Shown one piece after another: positions 51,116-61,500 of a stretch of DNA of 64,000 nt. The stretch spans positions 248,001 through 312,000 of the forward strand of contig CAXXWW010000017.1 in NCBI GenBank assembly GCA_963665215.2, given 5' to 3'. The position numbers were made by a program, and so were the translations under genes. Numbering within the stretch: position 1 is the first letter of the stretch; each line of letters opens with the position of its first letter. Below the pieces are notes generated by a model. That model ran no database searches, was not told the DNA's origin, and was given only the letters and a program-made list of their open reading frames with translations. The DNA comes from G963665215 sp963665215 (GTDB taxonomy: Bacteria; Chloroflexota; Dehalococcoidia; Lucifugimonadales; CAUZJF01).

Positions 51116-52021
51116 TCACTCTGAGCCCTGCCGTTCGCCGAGAAACACATCCAACCCGACGGGCGACGCCTTGCGATAGATTTCTTCCAGCGCAGGGATG
51201 AAGCTCTCCTTACCCCGCCAGAACGGGAAGCTGCCCAGCCGTTTGGGTAACGCCGCAGAGATCGTCGGGATGCGCGCTACTCCGTACGCGTCCTCCTTTT
51301 CCGCGTTTTCCTGTCCCCAGAACTCGTCGGGATCCGCGGGAAGCGGCTCCGGCGGTGGATGACTTGGTGCCTGCTCGGAGAAAGACCCGAGAGTCGCTTC
51401 ATAACCTCCCGCCTTGCTCCTTGCTGCCGTCTGGCGTCCAACCAGGCCGACAAGCTCTCCTCGCTCTACTCCCCTCAGCTTGAAAACAAGGAACGGGTCG
51501 CGATCGAACTCCTCGCCCAAGAGGAGGTAGACCGCCGCGATGTGCTTGCAAGGGTTCGACCAGTCGGGGCACGAGCAGTCGGTCTCAAGGTCAGCGCCCT
51601 TGTCAGGGAAGAGCGAAAGTCCTGCGTCCCTGAAGACGTCTTCGATATTATCGGGCATCTGGCCTGCCAGCAGCTTTGCCGCGAAGATAGGCTGCCCGGA
51701 AAGCGCCGTGGTCAGCTTCTTCCAGTCCGATCTGCCAAGCGTACTGACTTTGATCTCGACCCGGTAAGGCCTGGCACGGGAGCCCTGCACCCTGGCTGTT
51801 ACGGCTCCCTTTTCGACATCTATCGACAGCACCTGGCCCCGGCGAGCATAGGACCTGCCGCGACCGAGCCTCGCTCCGAGGTCGAAGCCCTCCAGAACCT
51901 CAATCCAGCGCCTTGCCCACCAGCTCCGGCCGAACCCACCCCGTCCGGACTGCGCCTTGATGCCGCCTTTCGCCTCGCGAGGCCGGGAAGGCTCGAAGTA
52001 TTCATGGTAACGATATGCCAT
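51116..52021 (-). CDS. SWIM zinc-finger protein
   Basis: The 301-aa protein has WWARRWIEVLEGFDLGARLG and RGRSYARRGQVLSIDVEKGA in the N-terminal part. Near residue 155 lies a SWIM zinc finger with the C-x-C-xn-C-x-H pattern in DCSCPDWSNPCKHIAAVYLL. SWIM domains bind DNA or proteins. The gene lies one base after the SNF2 helicase stop, and this SNF2-SWIM pairing recurs in many bacteria, so the two proteins probably act together. The process is not known; DNA repair or defence are guesses. Confidence 0.92.
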   Translation of the reverse strand: MAYRYHEYFEPSRPREAKGGIKAQSGRGGFGRSWWARRWIEVLEGFDLGARLGRGRSYARRGQVLSIDVEKGAVTARVQGSRARPYRVEIKVSTLGRSDWKKLTTALSGQPIFAAKLLAGQMPDNIEDVFRDAGLSLFPDKGADLETDCSCPDWSNPCKHIAAVYLLLGEEFDRDPFLVFKLRGVERGELVGLVGRQTAARSKAGGYEATLGSFSEQAPSHPPPEPLPADPDEFWGQENAEKEDAYGVARIPTISAALPKRLGSFPFWRGKESFIPALEEIYRKASPVGLDVFLGERQGSE

Positions 52022-52022
52022 C

Positions 52023-55000
52023 CTATGCTCCTACGGCTTCCTTGCTCAGAGCCAGGACTTCCCTCAGGTCGTCGTTGGAGAGCGCCGTCAGCCAGCCCTC
52101 GTCGGCGCCGATGACTTTTTCAGCGACCTCCTTCTTGCGCTCGATCATCCCGTCGATCTTCTCTTCCAGCGTTCCTGCGCAGATGAACTTGTGGACCTGG
52201 ACATTTCGCGCCTGGCCGATGCGGAAGACCCGGTCGGTTGCCTGGTTCTCGACGGCCGGGTTCCACCAGCGGTCGAAGTGGAAGACGTGGTTGGCCGAAG
52301 TGAGGTTTAATCCTGTGCCGCCGGCCTTGAGAGACAGGATGAAGATCTGCGGCCCGTCGCCCTCGTCCTGGAAGCGCTCCACCATCCGGTCGCGCTGGCG
52401 TTTCGGCACGCCGCCGTGAAGGAACAGCGCCTCCCGGCCGAACGTCTCCTGCACATGGCGTCGAAGAATGTGGCCCATCTCCGCAAACTGGCTGAAGACC
52501 AACGCCCGGTCGCCGACCTCTAAAACCTCCTCCAGCATCTCCGTCAACCTCGACAGCTTGCCGGACCGGGCGGCAATGCCGGAGTTGTCGCCCAGAAACT
52601 GCGCCGGGTGGTTGCAGACCTGCTTGAGCTTGGAGAGCGTGCCCAGGACCAGCCCTCTCCGCTGGATACCCTCGGCCGACTCCAGCGTCTCTTCCGTCTC
52701 CTTGAGGACGGCGGCGTACAGAGAGGCCTGCTCCTTCGTCAGTGAACAGAAGACCTTCATCTCCAGCTTCTCCGGCAGGTCGGAGATGATGGACCTGTCC
52801 GTCTTGAGCCTCCGGAGGATGAACGGGCCGGTAACGCGCTTGAGGCGCTCCGCCGCGCTCGGGTCCCGCTCTGCCTGAATGGGCACGAAGAAGTTGCGCT
52901 TGAACTCGCTCTGGGACCCCAGGAAACCAGGGTTCAAAAACTCCATGATCGACCACAGGTCGCCCACGTTGTTCTCGACCGGCGTTCCGGTCAGGGCGAT
53001 GCGGTAGTCGGCTTCCAGCGACCGCGCGGCCCGCGCCTGCCTGGTCTCTGGGTTCTTGATGTTTTGGGCCTCGTCGAGCACGATGCCGCTCCACGGCACC
53101 TCCCTGAGGAACTTGACGTCCCGCTGCAACAGTCCGTAGCTGGAGACGACGATGGCGTGCCTTCCTGCCTCCTTCTCGAAAGCCGCACCTCGTTTCCTGC
53201 CGGCGCCGTGATGCACCAGCACGGGAAGTCCAGGAGTGAAGCGGGCGGCCTCCTTCTGCCAGTTGTTTACCACGGAGGTTGGGCAGACGAGGAGTACCGG
53301 CCGCTTGCCATTGGTCTGCCAATCCCGCTGGGTTAGCGCCAGGGTCTGAATCGTCTTGCCCAGGCCCATGTCGTCGGCCAAGCATGCCCCCAGGCCCCAT
53401 TGACGCAGGAACGAAAGCCACGAATAGCCGCGGACCTGGTACGGCCGGAGCGTGCCCGAGAAGGCTTTCGGGGGCGCAAGCTCCTTGAACGCCACCTGTC
53501 CATCCAGCTGCTTTAGCAGCTTTCCGATCCAGCCGGTGGCCTTGACGCCGTTGAAGTCGAATCCCTGCGGTGCGTCCTTGGTGCCGAGTGCCATCTGAAT
53601 GATGTCTCGGAAGGTCGCCTTCTCGGCGCCCTTCTTCTTCCAGAAATCGATCGCCGCCTGAATCTCCGCGGCGTTCATCTCCACCCATTGACCGCGGACC
53701 CTGACAAGTGGCGCCTTCATCCGCGCAAGCGCCTCCAGCTCGCGGAGGGTGAGCTTCCGGTCTCCGAGGGCCACTTCCCAATCGAACTGGACGATCGTCT
53801 CCAGCGACAGACCGCTCCCCCCCTGCATCTTCGGGCTCTTGACGTTGGCCCGGACGGCAAGCCGGACCTTCGTACCCTTGCGGGTCCACCAGGCCGGAAG
53901 CATAACGCCATAGCCCGCCTGCTCAAGAGCAATGGATTCTTCGGTCAGGAACTGATGAGCCTTGGCGGCGTCGAGTGGGTACCCGGCAGGCTTTGCGTTC
54001 TCGAGACTGGCCGTGATGCGAGGGCAGATGCCGGAAGCCTGCCCCAGCGAGGAGAGCAAGAACTCCCGCACATTCGAGCCATTTCGCTTTAGCGCGGAGA
54101 TTTTGCGGCCTCCGGCTTTCCACGCCTCGTCAACCGGGATGAGAAGACTCGGATCGTCGTGGGGTTGGAGCAGATAGCGGACGTACCATGCGTCACCGGA
54201 GGCCTTCTCGGTTCTTCCGGTATCTTCCGGTTCTTCCAGGCGGAAGCAGAGGCGAAACGGGGAACCCACTGAAACCGCAATCGGTCGCCGCCATTCGCGG
54301 ACCTGTGCGGCAAGCTGCGCTAGATCTGCCGTATCTCCCTCGACGACCCCGTCTATCGATTTCAAGGCGTGAAGCCAGGAGTCGTGCACGCTGTCAAAGG
54401 GAAGCTTGTTCTTGCGACGGCAGGCTGCCGGAGGAGATGCGTCAGAGGTTGCGGTGCGTACCAGGTAGTCTGCCAGTGTGGCCACAAACTGCCTGAGCAC
54501 TGCGGTAGAAGGCCTCTCAGGAGGCGCGGCTACATCGGGCTCTGAGAGTGCCCGCGCGGCCGCAGGCATGCGCCTGGCGAGTCCGGCAAGCCGTTCCGCG
54601 TCCATCCCGATAAAGACGGGGTCCCACGTCGCCCGGGGCTCATCCGCGTCGGTCGTAAAGCCCGGGAGAAACTGCTGCCGCGCCATCATCGATCCGGCAA
54701 AGCGGAGCACCTCCGCCCAGTACGCCAGGTCTACACCGACGATCACTCCCGCCGCGAGCATTCGCTTGCCTATGGATGCGCACAGAAGCTGCACCGCCTC
54801 CGCTGTCGAAAATCGATAGGCTGCAACGGTCCAGGGCGCCAGCTTCGCCTTTGCACGCGATCTGGGCGGTTCGGCGATGAGAGCGCTGGAAGGGACAGGG
54901 CTGTCACCCCTGGTTGGCAGCCAGGCCGTCACGTGGCAAGCTGGGCTTGCCGCCGGTTTGAGACCGAGCAACATCTTCCTTAGCGCCTCGGTCAGCTCGC

Positions 55001-55145
55001 CTGTGCTGGCGGCAAACGGATGCAGACTTGCATAGGGGGCTTTCGTCCCTCGCCGCCGAGAAGTAGAGCGTACACTGTCGTCCCCCGATGCTTCGCCCCA
55101 GAGAACGAGGGCGCCGTTAGACTCGCCTGCATGAAGGGTTATCAT
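52023..55145 (-). CDS. SNF2-family DEAD/DEAH-box helicase
   Basis: The roughly 1040-aa protein has an N-terminal region specific to bacterial SNF2 proteins (including SLETIVQFDWEVALGDRKLT and FEALARMKAPLVRVRGQWVE-like segments) and then the motor: YQVRGYSWLSFLRQWGLGAC, LADDMGLGKTIQTLAL (Walker A), VVSSYGLLQRDV, VLDEAQNIKNPETRQARAAR (DEAQ), ALTGTPVENNVGDLWSIMEF, FSQFAEMGHIL, LSLKAGGTGLNLTSANHVFH and RVFRIGQARNVQVHKFI. It should translocate on duplex DNA with ATP. ATG at 55145 follows TAGGAG and is preferred over 55178. It is cotranscribed with the SWIM gene. Confidence 0.95.
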   Translation of the reverse strand: MITLHAGESNGALVLWGEASGDDSVRSTSRRRGTKAPYASLHPFAASTGELTEALRKMLLGLKPAASPACHVTAWLPTRGDSPVPSSALIAEPPRSRAKAKLAPWTVAAYRFSTAEAVQLLCASIGKRMLAAGVIVGVDLAYWAEVLRFAGSMMARQQFLPGFTTDADEPRATWDPVFIGMDAERLAGLARRMPAAARALSEPDVAAPPERPSTAVLRQFVATLADYLVRTATSDASPPAACRRKNKLPFDSVHDSWLHALKSIDGVVEGDTADLAQLAAQVREWRRPIAVSVGSPFRLCFRLEEPEDTGRTEKASGDAWYVRYLLQPHDDPSLLIPVDEAWKAGGRKISALKRNGSNVREFLLSSLGQASGICPRITASLENAKPAGYPLDAAKAHQFLTEESIALEQAGYGVMLPAWWTRKGTKVRLAVRANVKSPKMQGGSGLSLETIVQFDWEVALGDRKLTLRELEALARMKAPLVRVRGQWVEMNAAEIQAAIDFWKKKGAEKATFRDIIQMALGTKDAPQGFDFNGVKATGWIGKLLKQLDGQVAFKELAPPKAFSGTLRPYQVRGYSWLSFLRQWGLGACLADDMGLGKTIQTLALTQRDWQTNGKRPVLLVCPTSVVNNWQKEAARFTPGLPVLVHHGAGRKRGAAFEKEAGRHAIVVSSYGLLQRDVKFLREVPWSGIVLDEAQNIKNPETRQARAARSLEADYRIALTGTPVENNVGDLWSIMEFLNPGFLGSQSEFKRNFFVPIQAERDPSAAERLKRVTGPFILRRLKTDRSIISDLPEKLEMKVFCSLTKEQASLYAAVLKETEETLESAEGIQRRGLVLGTLSKLKQVCNHPAQFLGDNSGIAARSGKLSRLTEMLEEVLEVGDRALVFSQFAEMGHILRRHVQETFGREALFLHGGVPKRQRDRMVERFQDEGDGPQIFILSLKAGGTGLNLTSANHVFHFDRWWNPAVENQATDRVFRIGQARNVQVHKFICAGTLEEKIDGMIERKKEVAEKVIGADEGWLTALSNDDLREVLALSKEAVGA

Positions 55146-55539
55146 CCTGCGGCTCCTAGAGAGGCAATTCTCCCCCAATCACGTTCGTCGTTCAAGTGGC
55201 GGCACAGAGTGCAAGACACCACCCGGTGGGTAAGGCGCTGACGGCGTTTCGTGTTTGTGACGGGCTTGGGGGCCCGTACACAGTACCATCTTCGAGCTGG
55301 GAGTTGAGTTATAGGACGACAAGCCTTGAGTGATTGACATTCTGGAGAAGAAGGCGGACTTGTTCTTGAGAGCTACAGAGGCTAGTTCCGTGGCCAGTGT
55401 GGCCTTCGGTGACAGGCTGGATGTCCATAACCGCCAGCACAACGTCATCCCTATGGACTACGCTGGCGGACAACGTTCCGGCTATGAACCTTTGAAAAGA
55501 CAGAGGACTGTATAGGCTCCCAACTCTCGGTACCATCCG
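55146..55539. other. intergenic region upstream of the SNF2 gene
   Basis: No supported gene. The sequence CAGTACCATCTTCGAG near 55282 recurs near 59045, suggesting a short dispersed repeat or decayed paralogue. Confidence 0.35.
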
Positions 55540-58054
55540 TCATAGGGACTTGACCGCTTCCTCGATGGCTGACGTTGCGTCCTGATAGTCCGTTCCAGGA
55601 GAGAAGCTCAACGGCTCTCCCAGCCGGACCTCGACCCTCCCCCGCCGGAGGACAGGGAATCGTGCGGGGAAGCCTAGCCTGTGGATGTATAGGCGCAGAG
55701 GGACTACGGGAATTCGCCCCTCGACGGCAACAAGGCCGGTACCGTTCATGAAGGGCTTGATGGGCCCTCCGACAGTGAGTTCGCCTTCCGGATATATCAG
55801 GACCGACCAGCCGTCGTCCATGATCTTCCCCATGTTCTCGAGGCTGGGCCTTACTGAGCCCTCCTTGGCCAGCGGGAAGGCGTTTCCCAATAGGGGGTTC
55901 ATGATCCACCATACCGGATTCTTCCAGAGATCGGCAGCCCCGGCCACCGCCATCCGGCGGCGCCACTCGAGGGGAACCGCCTTGATGATCAACGGGTTGT
56001 CCAGGCCGAGGTTGTGGTTGGACGCGAAGAGCAAGGGGCCGGTGATGCCTTCCAGGTTCTCGCGACCCACCACCTTCAGTTTATAGGGAAGGCTGACCAC
56101 CGGGAAGATGACTACCCGCTGGAGGAATCCGCGAAGGATACGGCACCACCATTGCATCCCCCAACCTGGAAAGCTCATCATAGGCGGGTTCCTTGACCCC
56201 TCTTCGACGAGAGCCTCCAGGCACCGGACCGTCATTTCCGGGCTCAACTGGCTCTCATCCATGTAGACACCGAACTCGGCCTCTATTGCCGACAGCAACT
56301 CGACGCGGCCAAGGGAGTCCAGGTCCAGGTCGTCGCCGAGGGTTGCATCGTCCCGCACCTCCCCGGCACCTCGTTTGCTCACCTCGCTGATGATCTGGAG
56401 CAGGCTCCTTGCCCCTCCCGCCGGGCTTCCGCCTGCCGGTGATACAGCCGGACTCTCCGGCTGTATCTTTCCGAGGATGGTATCGATCACCACCCCTTTC
56501 CTTACTTTGAGGGTGTGGGTGCGGGGAAAGTCCTCCTCCGGCCAAACGGTGAAGCCCCGTATCCTCTGCTGTTCGGCCAGTTGGCCGTTGGTCCAGGAAA
56601 CAACCTCCTGGGCTGTGTCGGCGTCGTCGAGAATCAAGGCCGCGTGCACCTCAAGCGACGAGCCCCTCGTAAGCCCTACCACGGTCGCATCCGTAACGTT
56701 CGGGTGTTTCGCCAGCACCGCCTGGATGTCTTCCGGGAAGATATTCTGGCCGCTGGGGAGTACGATCATATCCTTTTTCCTGCCCTGGATGTGCAGGAAC
56801 CCCTCGTCGTCGAAGAAGCCCAGGTCGCCCGTCATGTACCAGTCTCCGTCGAAGGCTGCCGCAGTCTCCTCGGGTGCACGCCAGTAACCTGGGGTGACGT
56901 TGTCCCCGCGCACCAGAATCTCGCCTTCGCTGCTGATCTTCACCTCTACGTTGGGCAGCGGGCGACCGGTGGAGCCGAGGCGACGTTCTCGTAAGCTGTG
57001 GTTGCTGATGACGGGGGATGCCTCGGTGGTCCCATACCCCCGTACGATCTTGACCCCCAGCAGTTCCCACTTGCGTCCCAGGTCCTGGTCCAGCGCCGCC
57101 CCTCCCAACACGATGAAGTCGAGCTTTCCGCCAAACTGCTTGTGGACCCGGCGGAACAGAAGGCGTCTCAGGGGAAATGGTGTCGCCGCGGCTATCCTGA
57201 GAAGCCGGTTCCAGAGGGATTCCCTTCCCTGCCGTTTCACCTCCCGCTCAATTCCGTTCATCAGCAGCTCCAACGCCTGGGGGACGAGAAGCATGATGGT
57301 TATCCTGCGCTCACGCATCGTCCGCGCCAGAACGGTAGGCTGGCGGCTGGTCGGGTAGGTGACACTGGCACCATGGTACAGCACGATGAACAGTCCGCCC
57401 ATCTGCTCGTACATGTGACTGAGAGGAAGGATGGACAGGAGCCGGCTCGAGGGGTTGCAGGAGATGTACTGGGATATACCCTCTATGTTCGCTGTCAGGT
57501 TTCGGTGCGTGAGCATGCCGCCCTTTGGGTCGCCCGTCGTGCCGGAGGTGAACATGATCTCGGCGAGATCGTCCGGCGCGATGTCCACATGCTCCGGCTG
57601 GGGCAAACCCTTGGATGGCGGCTTCCAACTCCTCGAAGGTAATTTCGGGGACCCCCCAGTCAACCTCGTCCTTCGGAGTGAGCCGCGACGTGAACGCCAG
57701 TTTCGGTTCTGTCCTGGATATGACCCTGGAAACGTAGTCGGGCGCGCTGCGAAGGTCCAGGGGGACCAATACGACTCCCGCCCTGATACACCCGAAGAAA
57801 ATGAGCACCCAGTGGGGAGAGTTGGGTCCCCACAGGATGACTTGGTCCCCCATTGTCAGGCCCCGGCGCTGGAGAAGGGTCGCGACCTGTCCGGACTCGT
57901 TCCACAGCCGTGAATAGCTCCATCGCTGGTACCGGAATGCCGGCTTGAACAGGAGAGCATCGCGGGACCCGTACCTCTCGACCGCTCCCCGGAGAAAGTC
58001 TATAACCGTCTCACCCACCGGTGCACCGGACACACGAGCATTTTTCATAGCCAC
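55540..58054 (-). pseudogene. fused acyl-AMP ligase - ACP - PlsC acyltransferase, single frameshift
   Basis: The first frame (from 58054) gives the start of an AMP-forming ligase: VERYGSRDALLFKPAFRYQR, GDQVILWGPNSPHWVLIFFG, FEELEAAIQG. One extra base in CAAGGG near 57613 breaks it. The second frame continues with IMFTSGTTGDPKGGMLTHRN (P-loop), RGYGTTEASP, YMTGDLGFFDDEGFLHIQGR and the C-terminal ligase lobe. An acyl-carrier domain with DLDLDSLGRVELLSAIE (phosphopantetheine Ser) and a PlsC domain with ASNHNLGLDNP (HX4D) and YPEGELTVGG follow. The intact product would be about 838 aa and could activate a fatty acid, hold it on its own ACP and transfer it to a lysophospholipid or similar alcohol. 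The frameshift may be a sequencing error. Confidence 0.9.
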
Positions 58055-58167
58055 TTCCTAGCCGCTGCAGGCAGCCAATGGTTTTAGTCCTTTGTGCAGG
58101 TGCGCGGTACAGCAGCGTTCCGGCCCGGTAAACTCCGGGCCATCACATCCACTACCCACCACACCAG

Positions 58168-58881
58168 TCATGCAGCATGTTGTTGAATGAGCCTTCGTAG
58201 AGCTTCGCGAGGCTCCGTACGCATGGGAGGGAAGTGACTGAAGCACATGGTATCGAAGTCCAGGCCCAGGAGCTTCTCAACCGACCGCATAGCCTCCTTC
58301 GGTCGCTGGGTGACTCCAAGCGCCGGCGGGCCGAGTGTGCGGGCGAACTTGTACTGCAGTGCGTCTCCAACGATGATGGTCCCTTTGTTTGGCAGGTGGA
58401 GGGCAATGCTGCCCTCGGTGTGTCCGGGAAGGTGGACCACACGCACTTCGGTCCCGAAGGGAATAACGCCGCCGTCCTCAAACCGGTCATCAACAGGGAC
58501 GGGGCTTCCCATGAGCCTGCTGAACACGGGCTGTGTCATCTTCCCGATCAGTCCGTTTTGCAGCGGGCTCGGGGGCCCCGTCGTGCCTGCGATGATGTCG
58601 GCCTCCAGCCGATGAACGGCGACTGCGATCTCCCTTCCTGCAACCAGCCTACTCAGGCCGCCCGAATGGTCCGGGTGGGCGTGGGTGATGACCACCATTC
58701 CTATCTGTTCCGGGAACAGTCCCAGGGTCTCCAGCCCCTGTAGTATCGTGCCCGAGCTTCCACGGAGCCCCGCGTCTATCAATAGCGCCTCGCCGTTCTC
58801 GACCACGACGGTTACTCTGGCGCCGATAGCCCGTATCTGGAATACCCCGCCGGTTATTGCTATCGGCATGCCGAACATCAT
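58168..58881 (-). CDS. MBL-fold metallohydrolase
   Basis: The 237-aa protein has the metallo-beta-lactamase zinc motif THAHPDHSGG (HxHxDH) near residue 66, with a downstream His in VVHLPGHTEGSIALHL and an Asp in TIIVGDALQYKF. The C-terminal MCFSHFPPM supplies another His. These enzymes hydrolyse esters, thioesters or lactones; the exact substrate is not readable. It is encoded 113 bp upstream of the acyl ligase/acyltransferase gene on the same strand, so action on acyl (thio)esters is a reasonable guess only. Confidence 0.93.
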   Translation of the reverse strand: MMFGMPIAITGGVFQIRAIGARVTVVVENGEALLIDAGLRGSSGTILQGLETLGLFPEQIGMVVITHAHPDHSGGLSRLVAGREIAVAVHRLEADIIAGTTGPPSPLQNGLIGKMTQPVFSRLMGSPVPVDDRFEDGGVIPFGTEVRVVHLPGHTEGSIALHLPNKGTIIVGDALQYKFARTLGPPALGVTQRPKEAMRSVEKLLGLDFDTMCFSHFPPMRTEPREALRRLIQQHAA

Positions 58882-59312
58882 GAGTCTCGTTTGCTCCGGC
58901 TGTCCGTCTCCGGACCTCCCGCCTCCCGTCGCCGCTCCATTAGCGTCTCACCGTCGTCCGTCTTTGGGGGCAGAAGACAGTTGCAATGAGCCGATCACGT
59001 CGGCCTCGAAGACCGCTTGCTGGGCCAGACTTGACAGTAGGCAGTACCATCTTCGAGTTGTTCGTGGCCCTGTGAGCCTCCCAGGATCTGCCGCCCTGCA
59101 ATTATGATGGTACTGCATGGGGGGCAGCAACGCCACCCATGCCCCCAACCCGCAAGACGCAGGGGAGTAGGCCATGTTGTCATCTGCCACATATTCGTCA
59201 ATTCCAACTTGAGTTAGCACAGAACGCCCATCTATTATGGGGACCGGGGCGTATTTGATAAAGTCTCTGTGAGTATTTCCCCAGGGTCTTTTGGTTTTCA
59301 AGGATTCACCCT
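58882..59312. other. intergenic region upstream of recN
   Basis: A minus-strand frame (58948-59301) begins MKTKRPWGNTHRDFIKYAPV and looks protein-like for about 65 residues, then degenerates. No family is recognised and no ribosome-binding site was found; it may be a gene remnant. Confidence 0.3.
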
Positions 59313-59377
59313 GTCATTCTCGCAAAAGCGGGAATCCACCACTCGGCACACCGGACTCCTGCTTTCGCAGGGGTGAC
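59313..59377. repeat. REP-like palindromic repeat
   Basis: GTCATTCTCGCAAAAGCGGG followed by AATCC, and GGACTCCTGCTTTCGCAGGG followed by GTGAC, are imperfect inverted copies 15 bp apart. Such GTCATTCC-type palindromes with GCGAAAGC cores are frequent extragenic repeats in many bacteria. It lies 68 bp before recN. Confidence 0.7.
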
Positions 59378-59444
59378 GAAAATTACCACCAATATGGGAG
59401 GACCGAAAGACCCTACCTACCAGGCAGGGTTTGGGGACATCGCC

Positions 59445-61229
59445 ATGCTCAGACTTCTTAGTGTCATCAACTTCGCTACCATAGACCAGCTTGAAATGGA
59501 GTTGGCGCCCGGCTTTAACGTGCTGACCGGGGAGACCGGAGCCGGCAAGTCCATCATCGTGGATGCGATGAGCCTTCTCTTGGGGGGCCGCGCCGACGGC
59601 GGCATGGTACGCTCCGGGGCACGCCAGTCCAGAGTGGAGGGCGTCTTCCTGCTCAACGGCGATATCGCTCAGAAAATCAACGTTGCCCTGGATGAATACG
59701 AGATTGACGGTGGCGAAGAGGAGATGATTCTCGCTCGCGAGGTCAACTTAGATGGGCGTAATACGTGCCGTGTGAACGGGCGAATTGTACCTCTCAGGCT
59801 GTTGAGCACCCTGGCCGAACGCCTGGTGGACATCCACGGCCAAAGTCAACACCTGTCCCTATTCCGTGTACGTGAGCACATGGATGTACTGGACCAGTAT
59901 GGTGGACTATGGCAGCTTCGGACCCAAGTGGCGGAGCGGGTGCGCCAGCTAATGGAGGTGCGCCGGGAGCTAGACCGGCTTCGGACGGATGAGCAGGAAC
60001 TTGCCCAACGGGTGGATGTCCTCAGGTATCAGGTGGGGGAGATCGGCGCTGCCAATCTTCGCCCGGCTGAAGATGAAGACCTGGCCCTTGAGCGGGACCG
60101 GGTCGCCAACGCGGAGCGAATTATCGCGCTGTCCGACCACGCCTATCGAGCGCTATACGATAGCTTCGACCGGCAAGAATCAGTCATGGACCTTATAGGA
60201 CAGGTGGCCCAGGACCTCGCCCAGCTGGAGCAATTGGACCCCTCATTGAGCCAGGACCGTGAGTCGGTAGGTGCCTTGACCCACCAGGTAGACGAGTTGG
60301 CGCACAAACTCCGGAGCTATCGTGACAGCATCGAGCACAACCCGGACCGTCTTCGGGAGCTTGAGGGGCGGCTGGACTTGATCAGGGGTCTCAAGAGGAA
60401 GTACGGCGGCACCATCGAGGAAATCCTGGCCTTCGCCGAGAGGGCCTCCGAGGACCTGGAGAAGCTGTATCACAGCGAAGAGCGCACGGAGGAGTTGAAG
60501 TCCCGGGAGATGGAGCTTCGAGGGCAGGCTGGCAGGCTGGCAGGTCAGCTCTCCGAGGCCCGACGACATGCAGCCAAGCGCCTGGCTGACGCCATCGAGG
60601 AGGAGATCGCCGGGCTGGCCGTGGACCACACGCAGGTGTATGTGGATATCCGTCAGTCAGACTCGGAGGACGGTGTGCCAGTTGGGACCGGCGACTCCGG
60701 CCCATACTCCACACCTTTAGGTGGAGAAGGTGTTAGGTGCTTCGCCTTCAACAGCACAGGTATAGACTCCGTGGAATTCTTGATCTCGCTGAACCTGGGC
60801 GAACCGCCACGGCCCCTGGCCAGGATCGCCTCTGGGGGAGAGGCCGCCAGGCTGATGCTTGCCATAAAGACCATCCTGTCCACCGCCGACCGGATTCCAA
60901 TCTTGGTGTTCGACGAGGTAGATGCGGGTATAGGAGGTCGAATCGGGAGTGTTCTGGGTCAGAAGCTATGGGGTCTGTCCAGAAGCCATCAGGTGCTGTG
61001 CGTAACCCATCTCCCGCAGATAGCGTGCTACGCCGAACGCCACGCCAAGGTCATAAAACTTGCCTCACATGACAGAACCATGACCTCTGTGGAGATTCTG
61101 GCCGACGAGGTCAGGGTAACTGAGCTTAGTCAGATGCTCGGCTCCGACAGCGGTGTAACCCGCAGCAATGCCCTAGAGATGCTGGAGCAGGCGGTGGGGT
61201 GGAAGGAGAGCCGAGGAAAAGTCAGTTAA
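59445..61229 (+). CDS. recN: DNA repair protein RecN
   Basis: RecN is an SMC-like ATPase that aids double-strand break repair. The N-terminal MLRLLSVINFATIDQLEMEL and Walker A LTGETGAGKSIIVDAMSLLL are followed by LVDIHGQSQHLSLF, a long coiled-coil (about residues 155-400, with LDLIRGLKRKYGGTIEEIL), then PRPLARIASGGEAARLMLAI (ABC signature), IPILVFDEVDAGIGGRIGSV (Walker B) and VLCVTHLPQIACYAERH. The 594-aa length is normal. ATG 59445 follows GGGGA; the frame is open to 59373 but the family begins here. Confidence 0.98.
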   Translation: MLRLLSVINFATIDQLEMELAPGFNVLTGETGAGKSIIVDAMSLLLGGRADGGMVRSGARQSRVEGVFLLNGDIAQKINVALDEYEIDGGEEEMILAREVNLDGRNTCRVNGRIVPLRLLSTLAERLVDIHGQSQHLSLFRVREHMDVLDQYGGLWQLRTQVAERVRQLMEVRRELDRLRTDEQELAQRVDVLRYQVGEIGAANLRPAEDEDLALERDRVANAERIIALSDHAYRALYDSFDRQESVMDLIGQVAQDLAQLEQLDPSLSQDRESVGALTHQVDELAHKLRSYRDSIEHNPDRLRELEGRLDLIRGLKRKYGGTIEEILAFAERASEDLEKLYHSEERTEELKSREMELRGQAGRLAGQLSEARRHAAKRLADAIEEEIAGLAVDHTQVYVDIRQSDSEDGVPVGTGDSGPYSTPLGGEGVRCFAFNSTGIDSVEFLISLNLGEPPRPLARIASGGEAARLMLAIKTILSTADRIPILVFDEVDAGIGGRIGSVLGQKLWGLSRSHQVLCVTHLPQIACYAERHAKVIKLASHDRTMTSVEILADEVRVTELSQMLGSDSGVTRSNALEMLEQAVGWKESRGKVS

Positions 61230-61230
61230 G

Positions 61231-61500
61231 GTGGGTAGTCGAATCGTCATGGCAGGTGTCGCTGTGGTGATGGCTGTGGCGTCTACATCCTGCGAACCAG
61301 TCACCGACGCTGGCGTGAGATATGTGGCGATAGCGGAAGACGGAACCGTCGTTGCGACGATGGCCGAGTATATAATCGGGAGTCTGGAGTCAATGCAATC
61401 TGCCACGACCAGTGATGGTGGACGTACATGGACCAACGCCGATAAGACCTATCGGAAAGCGGGGAACGAGAGCGTGCAGATCCCCAGAGGCATCTACGCA
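61231..61500 (+). pseudogene. truncated lipoprotein with an Asp-box (BNR) motif
   Basis: The GTG start directly after recN gives a signal peptide (MAGVAVVMAVA) and lipobox STSCEP, then VAIAEDGTVVATM and SDGGRTWTN, an Asp-box as in BNR/sialidase-like propellers. After about residue 90 the frame runs into sequence that encodes a serine-recombinase fragment on the other strand, so most of the propeller is missing. Confidence 0.65.

Noticed and set aside
58948..59301. 118-codon minus-strand frame upstream of recN
   Set aside because: The first 65 residues look partly protein-like, but no family, ribosome-binding site or matching codon bias supports a gene; mentioned only as a possible remnant.
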